This document shows, piece by piece, positions 33,100 through 41,353 of a stretch of DNA of 64,000 nucleotides (position 1 is the first letter of the stretch; each line of letters starts with the position of its first letter). The DNA is from Gordonia phthalatica (lineage in GTDB: Bacteria > Actinomycetota > Actinomycetes > Mycobacteriales > Mycobacteriaceae), in NCBI RefSeq assembly GCF_001305675.1, contig NZ_CP011853.1, positions 682,001-746,000 on the forward strand, written 5' to 3'. The notes beneath the pieces were generated by a model. That model saw only the letters and a program-made list of their open reading frames with translations. It ran no database searches and was not told where the DNA came from. The position numbers and the translations under genes are program-made.

Positions 33100-34368
33100 A
33101 TGGCCTACCGAACTCTGAAGTCGATCTTCCATCAGCATGATCGCGCTGGATTGGTTCGAGAGGAACGGGTTCGCAGAAACTCGCCCTCGGCCATCCACTG
33201 GGACCTTCTGATCGGTGACAGCTCGGCGTTCATGCTCGTCACCCGAGAAGTAGCCGTGCTGGTCGAACGGATCCTGACGCTCGAACCGAGGATCCGCCAT
33301 CACTGGGATCGACTGCCGGGACGTGCACAATCCGACTATCTGGCTCAGATGATCGTCGACGAGGTTCAGGCCACCAACGAGATCGAACAGGTGCGGTCCA
33401 CGCGCAAGGAGATCGGCGAGGCGCTGGAAGCCCTGCGTGCAGATGCGCCGATCGGAGGCAAGCGTTTCACGGAGATGGTTCGGCTCTACATGGGCATCGG
33501 GAACGCCGACGCGCGGGCACCGCAGACCCTCGACGACCTCCGAGGGGTGTATGACGCGGTGACAGCGGGTGAGGTCGGTGCGGATGCGGCTCCCGACAGT
33601 GCACGGTTTCGGACCGGGCCGGTGACCATCGAGTCGGGGACGAAGGTGGTCCATCGGGGAGTTGTTCCGGAGTCGGCGATCGACGAGGCGTTGACAGTGA
33701 TGATGAGTCAGACACGGGACGTCGAGATTCCGCGGCTGCTCCGGGCCGTCGTCGCGCACTTCATCTTCGAGTTCGCGCATCCGTTCCACGACGGCAACGG
33801 CCGGACAGGTCGGTACCTGTTGGCGCTGGACCTTCGCGAGGTTCTGGCACCGTACTCGAGCTTGGCGTTGTCGGCGACGATCGCCGACAACAAGGATCGC
33901 TACTATCGGGCGTTCGCCGATGCCGAGGAGCCGTTGAATCGGGGAGACCTGACGGTCTTCGTGACGTCGATCTTGGAGATCATTGCGGAGGCCCAACACC
34001 GTCTGCTGACTGATCTTTCAGACCGGGCACAGAAGATCGAGGCGCTGAACGAGCGTATCGGTGACTTCGTGAGCGACGGCCCGCAAGACGGACTTGTATT
34101 CCACTCGGCGATCGGCAACCCGTTCGACCTGGCCGACATCGGTGATCTGCTGTTCATCCTGGGGCAGGCGTGGCTCTTCGACGTCAACCGGGCCATCAAA
34201 CTGCAGTCGCTGGTGCGAACGACGGGGCGGTCGGTGCAGTTCATCAGGCCGCGAGTCCAGTCGCTGGTCGACGTGGGCCTCGTGGAGATCGTGACCCAGA
34301 AGCCGCTTCGATTCCGGATCACCCGCAGCGGCGCTGAGATCCTCGGGATCGGCGGGCAACCCGGCTGA
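33100..34368 (+). CDS. Fic/DOC-domain protein with a winged-helix tail
   Basis: 422 aa. The Fic active site HPFHDGNGRTGR (227-238) is intact, so the protein should transfer AMP or another nucleotide phosphate to a hydroxyl group on a target protein. An N-terminal inhibitory helix is at ~90-100: T92-N93-E94-I95-E96-Q97, where the usual last residue is Gly or Asn rather than Gln. Residues ~370-422 look like a winged helix (RPRVQSLVDVGLVE, TQKPLRFRITRSG), which suggests DNA binding and autoregulation. No antitoxin-like small gene is adjacent. ATG preceded by AGGAGA. Confidence 0.9.
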   Translation: MAYRTLKSIFHQHDRAGLVREERVRRNSPSAIHWDLLIGDSSAFMLVTREVAVLVERILTLEPRIRHHWDRLPGRAQSDYLAQMIVDEVQATNEIEQVRSTRKEIGEALEALRADAPIGGKRFTEMVRLYMGIGNADARAPQTLDDLRGVYDAVTAGEVGADAAPDSARFRTGPVTIESGTKVVHRGVVPESAIDEALTVMMSQTRDVEIPRLLRAVVAHFIFEFAHPFHDGNGRTGRYLLALDLREVLAPYSSLALSATIADNKDRYYRAFADAEEPLNRGDLTVFVTSILEIIAEAQHRLLTDLSDRAQKIEALNERIGDFVSDGPQDGLVFHSAIGNPFDLADIGDLLFILGQAWLFDVNRAIKLQSLVRTTGRSVQFIRPRVQSLVDVGLVEIVTQKPLRFRITRSGAEILGIGGQPG

Positions 34369-34386
34369 CGTCGAGTGCGACGCTGA

Positions 34387-34836
34387 CTACCGCGCCCCCA
34401 GCACCATCCCGATCGGCGCGCTCACGATGAGGATCGTGAGGATCGCGAGGTAGGCGTACGCCAGGGTGTTGCGGAGCCGGATCAATCCGTGGCCGGCCCA
34501 CCACGTCAGCGCCAAGACCAGGAGCAGCAGGACGGCGCCGACGTCGATGGTCACCGACGACGAGACGAGCGCGCCGACGATCACGACGGCGTTGGCGACC
34601 GCCCACCCGCTGAGCTGAACGATCTGGATCGGTGCGGGGACCGGGGTCGGCAGATTCTGCTGCGCGATCCCGATGATGATGAGCGCGACGCCGCCGACCA
34701 GCACCAGATACGCGGCGAGCCAGCTGCCCTTCTCCAGGCCGAGCGGTCCGGTGACGGCGGCCACCAGGCCTCCGGCGACGACGAGTGCGCCGCCGCCCGC
34801 GGTGTGGGCGTCGATGCCGATCTGGCGCGTGGTCAC
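34387..34836 (-). CDS. Four-helix membrane protein
   Basis: 149 aa from GTG 34836, with a stop-start GTGA overlap with the regulator gene upstream and AAGGAG eight bases before. Four hydrophobic helices are visible, e.g. GGALVVAGGLVAAVTGPLG, WLAAYLVLVGGVALIIIG, and GAVLLLLVLALTWWAGHG. No family was recognised. Being translated together with an Fe-S-type regulator and a ferredoxin suggests a function linked to membrane redox state, which is inference. Confidence 0.78.
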   Translation of the reverse strand: MTTRQIGIDAHTAGGGALVVAGGLVAAVTGPLGLEKGSWLAAYLVLVGGVALIIIGIAQQNLPTPVPAPIQIVQLSGWAVANAVVIVGALVSSSVTIDVGAVLLLLVLALTWWAGHGLIRLRNTLAYAYLAILTILIVSAPIGMVLGAR

Positions 34837-35429
34837 GGATGGTCTCCTTCGGTCAGCGAGGCGAAGCAGTGGTCGCCGTCGACGAAGGCGTCGAGTCCGG
34901 CCAGTGCCACGTCGGTGCTGTGGGTCGACAGCACCCCTTGCATGATGCCTCGATGGACCGCACACGTGATGCCGGGGCGCTCGCGGGCCAGCTCGAGGAA
35001 GGGGCAGCGGTTCAATCGGATGCCGTCGCACGCCTTCTCGGGAGCGAAGCCGAACTCGTCGAGCACGGTCACCAGATCGTCGGTCGGATCGGCGGACGCG
35101 GTGGCCCGCTCGCGACCCCACGTCCACCCGGCCTCCGCGGCCTGCTGTTCCGCACCCGGCAGTGCGGCCAGGGCCTTCACCAGCACGCCCGCGAGGAGTT
35201 CGTAGTTCCGCGGGCCCGACGGATCCATGGCCGGACGGGCCCGGTACAGCAGTCGGGGACGACCGCGACCGGACTGCTCGGCAGTCTCGGCGAGGACGAG
35301 CCCGTCGCCCTCCAGACCGCGCAGATGGAACCGGACGGTGGTCGCCGGGATGTCGCACGCGGCGGACAACTCGGCGACGGTCATCGCAGCTCCGGCGGCG
35401 CGGAGGGCGTCGAGGATCGTCGAACGCAT
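34833..35429 (-). CDS. HTH regulator with a C-terminal cysteine cluster (ArsR/SufR-like)
   Basis: 198 aa. An N-terminal winged helix (~1-65: AELSAACDIPATTVRFHLRG, GRGRPRLLYRA) is followed by a helical domain carrying cysteines C134, C142, C156 and C188. RCPFLELARERPGITCAVH resembles the Fe-S-ligand region of SufR-type repressors. It lies directly downstream of a ferredoxin gene, which supports an iron-sulfur-sensing role. The probable target is the palindrome upstream of the cupin gene, so it may autoregulate the whole four-gene operon. Confidence 0.8.
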   Translation of the reverse strand: MRSTILDALRAAGAAMTVAELSAACDIPATTVRFHLRGLEGDGLVLAETAEQSGRGRPRLLYRARPAMDPSGPRNYELLAGVLVKALAALPGAEQQAAEAGWTWGRERATASADPTDDLVTVLDEFGFAPEKACDGIRLNRCPFLELARERPGITCAVHRGIMQGVLSTHSTDVALAGLDAFVDGDHCFASLTEGDHP

Positions 35430-35450
35430 CGGGTCAGACCCGTCGGGCCG

Positions 35451-35798
35451 TCAGTTCTCGCCCTGCGGCGGCTGCGAGGCGACGAGCGGGGCGTCGACGC
35501 CGGTCGGACCGATCTTCATGGCGCCGCCGGGCGAACCGAGCGGGGCGTCACGGCCGGGAAGCACCTTCTGGAAGAAGTCGGCGTTGTCGGTGGCGTAGGG
35601 AACCCATTCGTCCGGGAGGTCGTCCTCGTAGAAGATGGCTTCGACCGGGCAGACGGGTTCGCAGGCGCCGCAGTCGACGCACTCGTCGGGATGAATGTAC
35701 AGGCTGCGTCCGCCCTCGTAGATGCAGTCGACGGGGCATTCCTCCACGCAGGCGCGGTCCATCACGTCGACGCAGGGCTGGGCGATCACATAGGTCAT
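35451..35798 (-). CDS. fdxA: 7Fe-type ferredoxin (FdxA group)
   Basis: 115 aa. Cluster ligands are C9, C17, C21 and C25 at the N-terminus and C40-x2-C43-x2-C46-x3-C50-P in the second motif, the arrangement of [3Fe-4S][4Fe-4S] ferredoxins. The C-terminal ~50 residues are an extended tail with PLGSPGGAM, as in actinobacterial FdxA. It probably passes electrons between reductases and P450s or oxygenases. Four bases separate it from the cupin stop, so it belongs to the operon. Confidence 0.93.
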   Translation of the reverse strand: MTYVIAQPCVDVMDRACVEECPVDCIYEGGRSLYIHPDECVDCGACEPVCPVEAIFYEDDLPDEWVPYATDNADFFQKVLPGRDAPLGSPGGAMKIGPTGVDAPLVASQPPQGEN

Positions 35799-35802
35799 CG
35801 GA

Positions 35803-36216
35803 TCATCGATTCGGGTTGAAGGGTTCGATGGTGAGCGACGGCTCGCGATGGGAGTGAACCGTCAGGTAGCTGAGGCCGTCGGGGCCCGCGGTGAACGACC
35901 GCAGCGAATGGTGCGGCAGCCACAGCAGATCGCCCGCGGTCACCGCGACGTCGTCTGCCTCGGTGCCGACCGTGCCCGAGCCGACGAGGATGTGGACCAG
36001 GACGTCCACCTCGCCGCCGCGATGGGTGCCGATGGAACGGCCCGGCGCCAGTCGGATCAGGTTGGAGTCGAGCCCGCGGTCGGGGAAGTCGAGCTTCCAG
36101 GCGACCTCGGTGGTCTCGACCTCGGCCCGCGTCCGTTCCGCGGTGTTGCCGAGGACTTGCGGAATCGCGTCCTCGGCAACGGGTTTCGCTCGCGGGCTCG
36201 GGGTGGCGTCGGACAT
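35803..36216 (-). CDS. Cupin-domain protein
   Basis: 137 aa single cupin. IGTHRGGEVDVLVHILVGSGTV is broken by normal beta turns and contributes two His and a Glu of motif 1; DLLWLPHHSLRSF supplies the His of motif 2, so a metal could bind. Small soluble protein; the start ATG 36216 lies 16 bp from the palindromic operator. First gene of an operon with fdxA, an Fe-S-type regulator and a membrane protein. Substrate unknown. Confidence 0.82.
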   Translation of the reverse strand: MSDATPSPRAKPVAEDAIPQVLGNTAERTRAEVETTEVAWKLDFPDRGLDSNLIRLAPGRSIGTHRGGEVDVLVHILVGSGTVGTEADDVAVTAGDLLWLPHHSLRSFTAGPDGLSYLTVHSHREPSLTIEPFNPNR

Positions 36217-36231
36217 GGGCCGTCCTCTCGA

Positions 36232-36255
36232 TTTAAAACAATGGGCTGTTGTAAA
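36232..36255. promoter_or_regulatory. Operator-like palindrome upstream of the cupin-fdxA operon
   Basis: TTTAAAACA (36232-36240) and TGTTGTAAA (36247-36255) pair at 8 of 9 positions around a 6-bp centre in an otherwise GC-rich region. The dyad lies in the likely promoter of the four-gene operon that includes the Cys-rich regulator. AT-rich dyads with a short spacer fit ArsR/SufR-type repressors. Confidence 0.65.
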
Positions 36256-36316
36256 AAATCTAGTCCCGTCGAGAGGTGGGCGGCAATGGTGTCTTTGGTC
36301 TCTACTCGCGCCGCGA

Positions 36317-37003
36317 CTACCGCGGAGACGCGGCGGCGGCGCGATCGGCGATCGTGGCGAGATACTTCTCGAACTTCTTGGGGTCCAGCAGATCCGGCTC
36401 GGTGCCGGGTGACGATGCCAACGACGTCATGATGATCGTGAGGCCGACGTTGTTCCGGTTCACGTAGCCGGTGTACGTGTCGCCCGCACGCTGTCCCGTG
36501 TCGGCCATCCGGCCCACCTGGCGGAACACCGTGGCGCCGTCGACGGAGGTGCGGACCGGCGTGTATCGCAGGGTGAAGTCGTAGGCGCCCTCGGACGTCT
36601 CCTGCTTCGCGCACCGTCCCGACATGGCGGCCGAGGCCGCCCGAATGTCGATCGTCGGTTGGACGGCCATCTGCATCACCATCACGCCGGGCTCCAGGGT
36701 CGCGACCACCGCGTCGGAGTCGGTCGACTTCACCTGCGTCGCCTTGATGAGTCGGGCGCAGTACGGATCCTTCGGCAGCTTCTGCTTGGACGGGTCGATG
36801 TCTTTGAGCTTGTCCTGGGCGACGTGCTGGAACGTGGTGCCCGGCGGAAAATCGGCGGCGGTCAGGAGGTAGTCCCGCAGCGAGCTCGGCGTGTCGCTGG
36901 GCTGGATGTCGTCGGCGTCGGTCGCATCGCCGCCGCACGCCGTCGCGCCGAGCAGCGCCGCTCCCACGAGTACCGAGGCGGCCACGCGTCGCAGAGTTCT
37001 CAT
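36317..37003 (-). CDS. Putative lipoprotein
   Basis: 228 aa from ATG 37003. MRTLRR, a hydrophobic stretch and GATACGG give a lipoprotein signal with the lipidated Cys at about position 23. The mature part is soluble and contains SLRDYLLTAADFPPGT, which recalls the sensor-domain-like lipoproteins (LppX/LpqN or DUF5642-type) of mycolic-acid bacteria. An upstream in-frame ATG at 37063 would bury the signal, so I rejected it. Substrate unknown. Confidence 0.8.
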   Translation of the reverse strand: MRTLRRVAASVLVGAALLGATACGGDATDADDIQPSDTPSSLRDYLLTAADFPPGTTFQHVAQDKLKDIDPSKQKLPKDPYCARLIKATQVKSTDSDAVVATLEPGVMVMQMAVQPTIDIRAASAAMSGRCAKQETSEGAYDFTLRYTPVRTSVDGATVFRQVGRMADTGQRAGDTYTGYVNRNNVGLTIIMTSLASSPGTEPDLLDPKKFEKYLATIADRAAAASPR

Positions 37004-37043
37004 GTCGCTGAATCTAGCGGGGGTGACAGCCGAGGTCGTGCCG

Positions 37044-37931
37044 TCAAATGACGGTCGGCGCACCGAGTTCCGTCGATGCGCGCGCGGCGAAACGCTGCAC
37101 GGTCTCGCCCAGAGTGGACAGTTCGGCAGCCGGCATCGTCCGGTCCGGTCGTGAGACCAGTGCGGCGACCACCGCGCCGTCTCCGTCGAAGATCGGGGCG
37201 CCGATGCTGACCGCGCCGACCTCTCCGACCAACTCGTCGGGGAGGTAGTCGATGGCCGACAGTTCGGAGACCAGGTCGGCCATCCGGGCGCGCAGCCCGG
37301 ACGGCGCCCCGGCCAGGCCGTTGAGGGCGTCGATGATGGCGCGGTGGTCGTCGGTGATTCGCTCGATGGAGTAGCCGCGCTCGCGGATCGCGTCGAGCGC
37401 GGCGGTCAGGCGGGGTCGTTGGTCGTCGGGCGCGCCGGCCAGCCAGGTGTCGCGGGTCGAGGCATCGGCCCAGGCGACGAACTCGCGGCACAACGGCGGT
37501 CGTAGCGCCATTCGTCGAACCGGGGTCGACACGACGGTCGACGGTGGACCGGCATGATCGGTGACCGTGACGGCGTCGCCGTCGCGCTGGGCCAGGAAGG
37601 CGGGAGTGCCGGTCGCGTCGACCAGTGCCTGCAGGGCGGGGGCTGCGGCAGTGGCCACGATGTCGATCCGGGCGGCACGTCGGCTCGTCGCCAGAAACGA
37701 CAGCCCGAGGGTGAAAGAATTGTCCGGGCGACGGGTCAGCCAGCCGAGGTCGCACAGTTGTGTCGCGACGGCGTGGGCGGTGCCTCGCGGGATGCCTGTC
37801 GACCGCACGATGTCGGCGAGGGTGAGGCCGGTGTCGGCGTGCTCGACGAGCAGCGACATCACCTGCACCACGCGACGCGTGGGCGGGGAGGATTGACGCT
37901 CCGTCCCGTCGTCGCTTACCGTGACTGTCAT
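37044..37931 (-). CDS. IclR-family regulator
   Basis: 295 aa. The N-terminal helix-turn-helix (~20-75) contains LADIVRSTGIPRGTAHAVAT, and the C-terminal IclR effector domain spans ~90-280 with the loops RDGDAVTVTDHAG and SIGAPIFDGDGAV. Divergent from cysD with a palindrome between them, so it may repress or activate cysD-cysNC and itself. Its effector is unknown; IclR members sense small acids or aromatics. Confidence 0.88.
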   Translation of the reverse strand: MTVTVSDDGTERQSSPPTRRVVQVMSLLVEHADTGLTLADIVRSTGIPRGTAHAVATQLCDLGWLTRRPDNSFTLGLSFLATSRRAARIDIVATAAAPALQALVDATGTPAFLAQRDGDAVTVTDHAGPPSTVVSTPVRRMALRPPLCREFVAWADASTRDTWLAGAPDDQRPRLTAALDAIRERGYSIERITDDHRAIIDALNGLAGAPSGLRARMADLVSELSAIDYLPDELVGEVGAVSIGAPIFDGDGAVVAALVSRPDRTMPAAELSTLGETVQRFAARASTELGAPTVI

Positions 37932-37945
37932 ATTGCCAACATTAA

Positions 37946-37963
37946 GTGTCGGATATTCGACAC
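37946..37963. promoter_or_regulatory. Palindrome between IclR and cysD
   Basis: GTGTCG-gatatt-CGACAC is a perfect 6-bp inverted repeat ending 18 bp before the cysD start and lying 15 bp upstream of the IclR ATG. Size and placement fit an IclR-type operator serving both genes. Confidence 0.65.
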
Positions 37964-37981
37964 GTCAAGGAGTGGTTGCGA

Positions 37982-38938
37982 GTGATCACCTCACCGGACG
38001 GAACAGGCTCCGTCGCGTCGGCCGGGACCGGACGACGCTACGACCTGACCACCCTCGAAGAACTCGAAGCGGAGTCGATCCACATCTTCCGTGAGGTCGC
38101 CGCGACCTTCGAGCACCCGGCGATGCTGTTCTCCGGCGGCAAGGACTCGGTGGTCATGTTCCACCTGGCGCAGAAGGCCTTCTGGCCGGCGCCGGTTCCG
38201 TTCCCGCTGATGCACATCGACACCGGTCACAACTTCGACGAGGTCATCGAGTTCCGCGACCGCGTGGTCGCCGAGACCGGCGTCCGACTGATCGTCGCGA
38301 GCGTGCAGGACGACATCGACGCCGGCCGCGTCGTCGAACAGACCGGCCCCGGCACCTCGCGCAACCGCCTGCAGACCACCACGCTGCTGCGCGGCATCTC
38401 CGAGAACCGGTTCGACGCGGTCTTCGGCGGTGCTCGCCGGGATGAGGAGAAGGCGCGCGCCAAGGAACGCTTCTTCAGCTTCCGCGACTCCTTCGGCGCG
38501 TGGGATCCGCGGAACCAGCGGCCCGAGGTGTGGAATCTGTACAACGGCCACTGCGCGCGCGGCGAGAACATCCGCGTCTTCCCGCTCAGCAACTGGACCG
38601 AGCTCGACATCTGGAACTACATCGCGCAGGAGGGCATCGAGCTTCCGTCGATCTACTACGCGCACGACCGCGAGGTGGTCCCGCGCGACGGCATGCTGCT
38701 GGCGAACACCCGTTTCCTGGAGACCTACCCGGGGGAGACCGCGCACGTGGAACGCGTGCGCTTCCGGACCGTCGGCGACGCCACCTGCACAGGCTGCGTC
38801 GAGAGCGACGCCGACACTGCGGAGAAGGTGATCGCCGAGGTCGCGACCACTCGCGTCACCGAGCGCGGCGCCACCCGCGCCGACGACCGCATCTCCGAAG
38901 CAGGCATGGAAGACCGCAAGAAGGAGGGCTACTTCTGA
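37982..38938 (+). CDS. cysD: Sulfate adenylyltransferase small subunit CysD
   Basis: 318 aa. Makes adenosine phosphosulfate from sulfate and ATP together with CysN. The PP-loop SGGKDS is at 51-56, and RRDEEKARAKER and CARGENIRVFPLSNWTELD are CysD-specific blocks. GTG start at 37982 with AAGGAG 9 bases upstream; the reading further upstream would cross the palindrome. TGATG overlap with the next gene. Confidence 0.95.
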   Translation: MITSPDGTGSVASAGTGRRYDLTTLEELEAESIHIFREVAATFEHPAMLFSGGKDSVVMFHLAQKAFWPAPVPFPLMHIDTGHNFDEVIEFRDRVVAETGVRLIVASVQDDIDAGRVVEQTGPGTSRNRLQTTTLLRGISENRFDAVFGGARRDEEKARAKERFFSFRDSFGAWDPRNQRPEVWNLYNGHCARGENIRVFPLSNWTELDIWNYIAQEGIELPSIYYAHDREVVPRDGMLLANTRFLETYPGETAHVERVRFRTVGDATCTGCVESDADTAEKVIAEVATTRVTERGATRADDRISEAGMEDRKKEGYF

Positions 38939-40827
38939 TGAGCTCCGATACCGACACCGCCCCCGAGGTCGCCGCTCCCGACGTGGTCGCCCCTGCTGAA
39001 CTGCTGCGCATCGCCACCGCGGGCAGCGTCGACGACGGCAAGTCGACCCTGATCGGTCGCCTGCTCTACGACTCCAAGTCGATCCTCACCGACCAGCTCG
39101 AAGCGATCGAACGGACCAGTGCCAAGCGCGGCGACGAGCACGCCGACCTCGCGCTCCTCACCGACGGCCTGCGCGCCGAACGCGAGCAGGGCATCACCAT
39201 CGACGTCGCCTATCGCTACTTCGCGACGGCGACGCGGAAGTTCATCATCGCCGACTCGCCCGGCCACGTGCAGTACACGCGCAACATGGTCACCGGCGCG
39301 TCGACCGCCGACGTCGCGATCATCCTCATCGACGCGCGCAAGGGGGTCCTGGAGCAGACGCGTCGGCACGCCTTCCTGTCGTCGCTGTTGGGCATTCCGC
39401 ACCTGACGGTCTGCATCAACAAGATGGACCTGGTGGACTACTCCGAGTCGCGGTTCGAGGAGATCCGCGACGAGGTGGTCGCGTTCGCGGCGAAGCTCAA
39501 CGTCACCGACATCTCGTTCATCCCGATCTCGGCGCTCGTCGGCGACAACGTGGTGGAGCGCTCCGACGCGATGCCGTGGTACTCCGGTCGGCCGCTGCTG
39601 AGCCACCTGGAGAACGTCTACATCGCGTCCGACCGCAACCTGCGCGACGCGCGGTTCCCGGTCCAGTATGTGATCCGCCCGCAGCGCAGCGACGGTTTCG
39701 ATCACCGCGCATTCGCGGGCACTGTCGCCGGCGGCACCTTCGCGGTCGGTGACAAGGTGGTCGCGCTGCCCGGTGGCTTCGGCACCACCGTCAAGGCCAT
39801 CTGGGGTCCCGGTGGGGTCGAACTGACCGAGGCCTTCGCCTCGCAGGCCGTGTCCATCGCGCTGGACGACGAGATCGACATCGTCCGCGGCGACATGCTG
39901 GTCCGCCCCAACAACCGCCCGCACGTCGGCCGCGAGCTGGATGCGATGGTCTGCTGGTTCTCCGAGACCTCGCAACTCGCGCCCGGCAGCACCTACCGGA
40001 TGCTGTGCGGCACCCGCGAGACCCGAGTTCGCGTCGACGGCCTCAACTATCGCCTCGATGTCAACACCCTGCACCGCGACGAGGGTGCGAAGGGGTTGGC
40101 GCTCAACGAGATCGGCCGTCTCTCGCTGCTCGCGCAGAAGCCGGTCATGTTCGACGAGTACCGCCGCAACCGCGCCACCGGCAGCTTCATCCTGATCGAC
40201 GAGGCCACCAACGCCACCGTCGCCGCGGGCATGATCAGTGCACCCCTCGCGCGCGACACACAGGTGGTCTGGCAGTCGACGAAGGTGACCCGGGAGCACC
40301 GGTCGCACCGCGGAGCCACCCTGTGGCTCACCGGCCTGTCGGCGTCGGGGAAGTCGACCATCGCCATGGAACTGGAGCGACGCATCGTCGCCGAGGGACG
40401 GCCGGCGTACCTGCTCGACGGCGACAACCTGCGCCACGGCCTCAACAGCGACCTCGGTTTCAGTGACGACGACCGCCGCGAGAACATCCGCCGCACCGCC
40501 GAGGTGGCGTCGCTCTTCGCCGACTCGGGCGCCGTCGCGCTGGTGTCGCTGATCAGTCCGTTCGCCGCCGAACGGCAGCGGGCTCGCGAGATCCACGAGG
40601 CGTCCGGCCTGCCCTTCTACGAGATCTTCGTCGACACCCCACTTGAGGACTGCGAGTCCCGCGACCCCAAGGGGCTGTACGCGAAGGCCCGCGCGGGGGA
40701 GATTCCGCTGTTCACCGGCATCGACTCGCCGTACGAGCGGCCCGAGAACGCCGACCTGGTGATCCGTCCCGGCGACGGTTCGCCCGCTGAGGTGGCCGAG
40801 CGGATCCTTCGGGAGCTCGGGTTGTAG
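38938..40827 (+). CDS. cysNC: Fused sulfate adenylyltransferase GTPase / APS kinase (CysNC)
   Basis: 629 aa. The N-terminal CysN GTPase has GSVDDGKST (29-37), DSPGH and NKMD, and drives the ATP sulfurylase reaction. From about residue 455 the C-terminal APS kinase begins, with the P-loop GLSASGKSTIA and the DNLRHGLNSDLGFS lid, making PAPS. Such CysN-CysC fusions are usual in mycobacteria and relatives. PAPS could serve the sulfotransferase-like protein at 17985, but that link is speculative. Followed 19 bp later by a convergent membrane gene. Confidence 0.96.
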   Translation: MSSDTDTAPEVAAPDVVAPAELLRIATAGSVDDGKSTLIGRLLYDSKSILTDQLEAIERTSAKRGDEHADLALLTDGLRAEREQGITIDVAYRYFATATRKFIIADSPGHVQYTRNMVTGASTADVAIILIDARKGVLEQTRRHAFLSSLLGIPHLTVCINKMDLVDYSESRFEEIRDEVVAFAAKLNVTDISFIPISALVGDNVVERSDAMPWYSGRPLLSHLENVYIASDRNLRDARFPVQYVIRPQRSDGFDHRAFAGTVAGGTFAVGDKVVALPGGFGTTVKAIWGPGGVELTEAFASQAVSIALDDEIDIVRGDMLVRPNNRPHVGRELDAMVCWFSETSQLAPGSTYRMLCGTRETRVRVDGLNYRLDVNTLHRDEGAKGLALNEIGRLSLLAQKPVMFDEYRRNRATGSFILIDEATNATVAAGMISAPLARDTQVVWQSTKVTREHRSHRGATLWLTGLSASGKSTIAMELERRIVAEGRPAYLLDGDNLRHGLNSDLGFSDDDRRENIRRTAEVASLFADSGAVALVSLISPFAAERQRAREIHEASGLPFYEIFVDTPLEDCESRDPKGLYAKARAGEIPLFTGIDSPYERPENADLVIRPGDGSPAEVAERILRELGL

Positions 40828-40846
40828 GTCTACTGGGGTGGTAGAG

Positions 40847-41224
40847 CTACTGGGGGCCGAACTGAAGCGCCATTCCTCCGCTGACGACGAGTAAGACGAT
40901 CTGCGCCGCGAAGAAGCCGACGGACACGGCGGCGCTGCGGATTCGCCGGTGCACGGCCCAGCAGAGCCACGCGAGGGCCGTGACCCAGAGGACGATGCCG
41001 CCGATCGTGCTCAGCGTCGCGGCCCGGTCCGGCCACGCGGGATCGCCGCAGTCGGAGTAGCCGTCGCCGGGTCGGAAGCTGCAGTAGCTGTCGTCAAGAG
41101 TCGACAGCTTCGCGAATACGATGCCGATCAGCGGGAGCGGGATCTGAGCGATCAGCAGGGCGATCGAGATGTTTCGGTCCTTTGATGCCGACTGTGCATC
41201 GGGTTCGTGGGGCAACATCGGCAT
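40847..41224 (-). CDS. Small membrane protein
   Basis: 125 aa with three hydrophobic segments (about 20-40, 72-92, 98-118). An extracellular loop has two cysteines in DDSYCSFRPGDGYSDCG that may form a disulfide. ATG at 41224 or 41218. No family recognised. Convergent with cysNC; upstream lies the hairpin repeat at 41297. Confidence 0.72.
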   Translation of the reverse strand: MPMLPHEPDAQSASKDRNISIALLIAQIPLPLIGIVFAKLSTLDDSYCSFRPGDGYSDCGDPAWPDRAATLSTIGGIVLWVTALAWLCWAVHRRIRSAAVSVGFFAAQIVLLVVSGGMALQFGPQ

Positions 41225-41296
41225 TCGCTGACTCTAACAACGTTGTCGGGCAGCGTCATTCGGCCGACTGGCTAGAGTGTCGGATCGTATGCGGCA

Positions 41297-41345
41297 GATT
41301 TGCGTATGAATAAGTGCCTCCAGGGTCGATTTCCATACGCAAATC
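41297..41345. repeat. Hairpin repeat, TGCGTA/TACGCA family, copy 2
   Basis: GATTTGCGTATG (41297-41308) and CATACGCAAATC (41334-41345) form a perfect 12-bp inverted repeat. It directly precedes the start of the decayed AbiEi-like gene. Its right half ATTTCCATACGCAAATC is identical to the right half of copy 3 at 42288-42304. Confidence 0.85.
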
Positions 41346-41353
41346 ACTCGAAA

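Noticed and set aside
36232..36255. The dyad upstream of the cupin gene as a Fur/IdeR box
   Set aside because: It lacks the TTAGGTTAGG-type core; an AT-rich TTTAAAACA..TGTTGTAAA dyad fits an ArsR/SufR-type site better.
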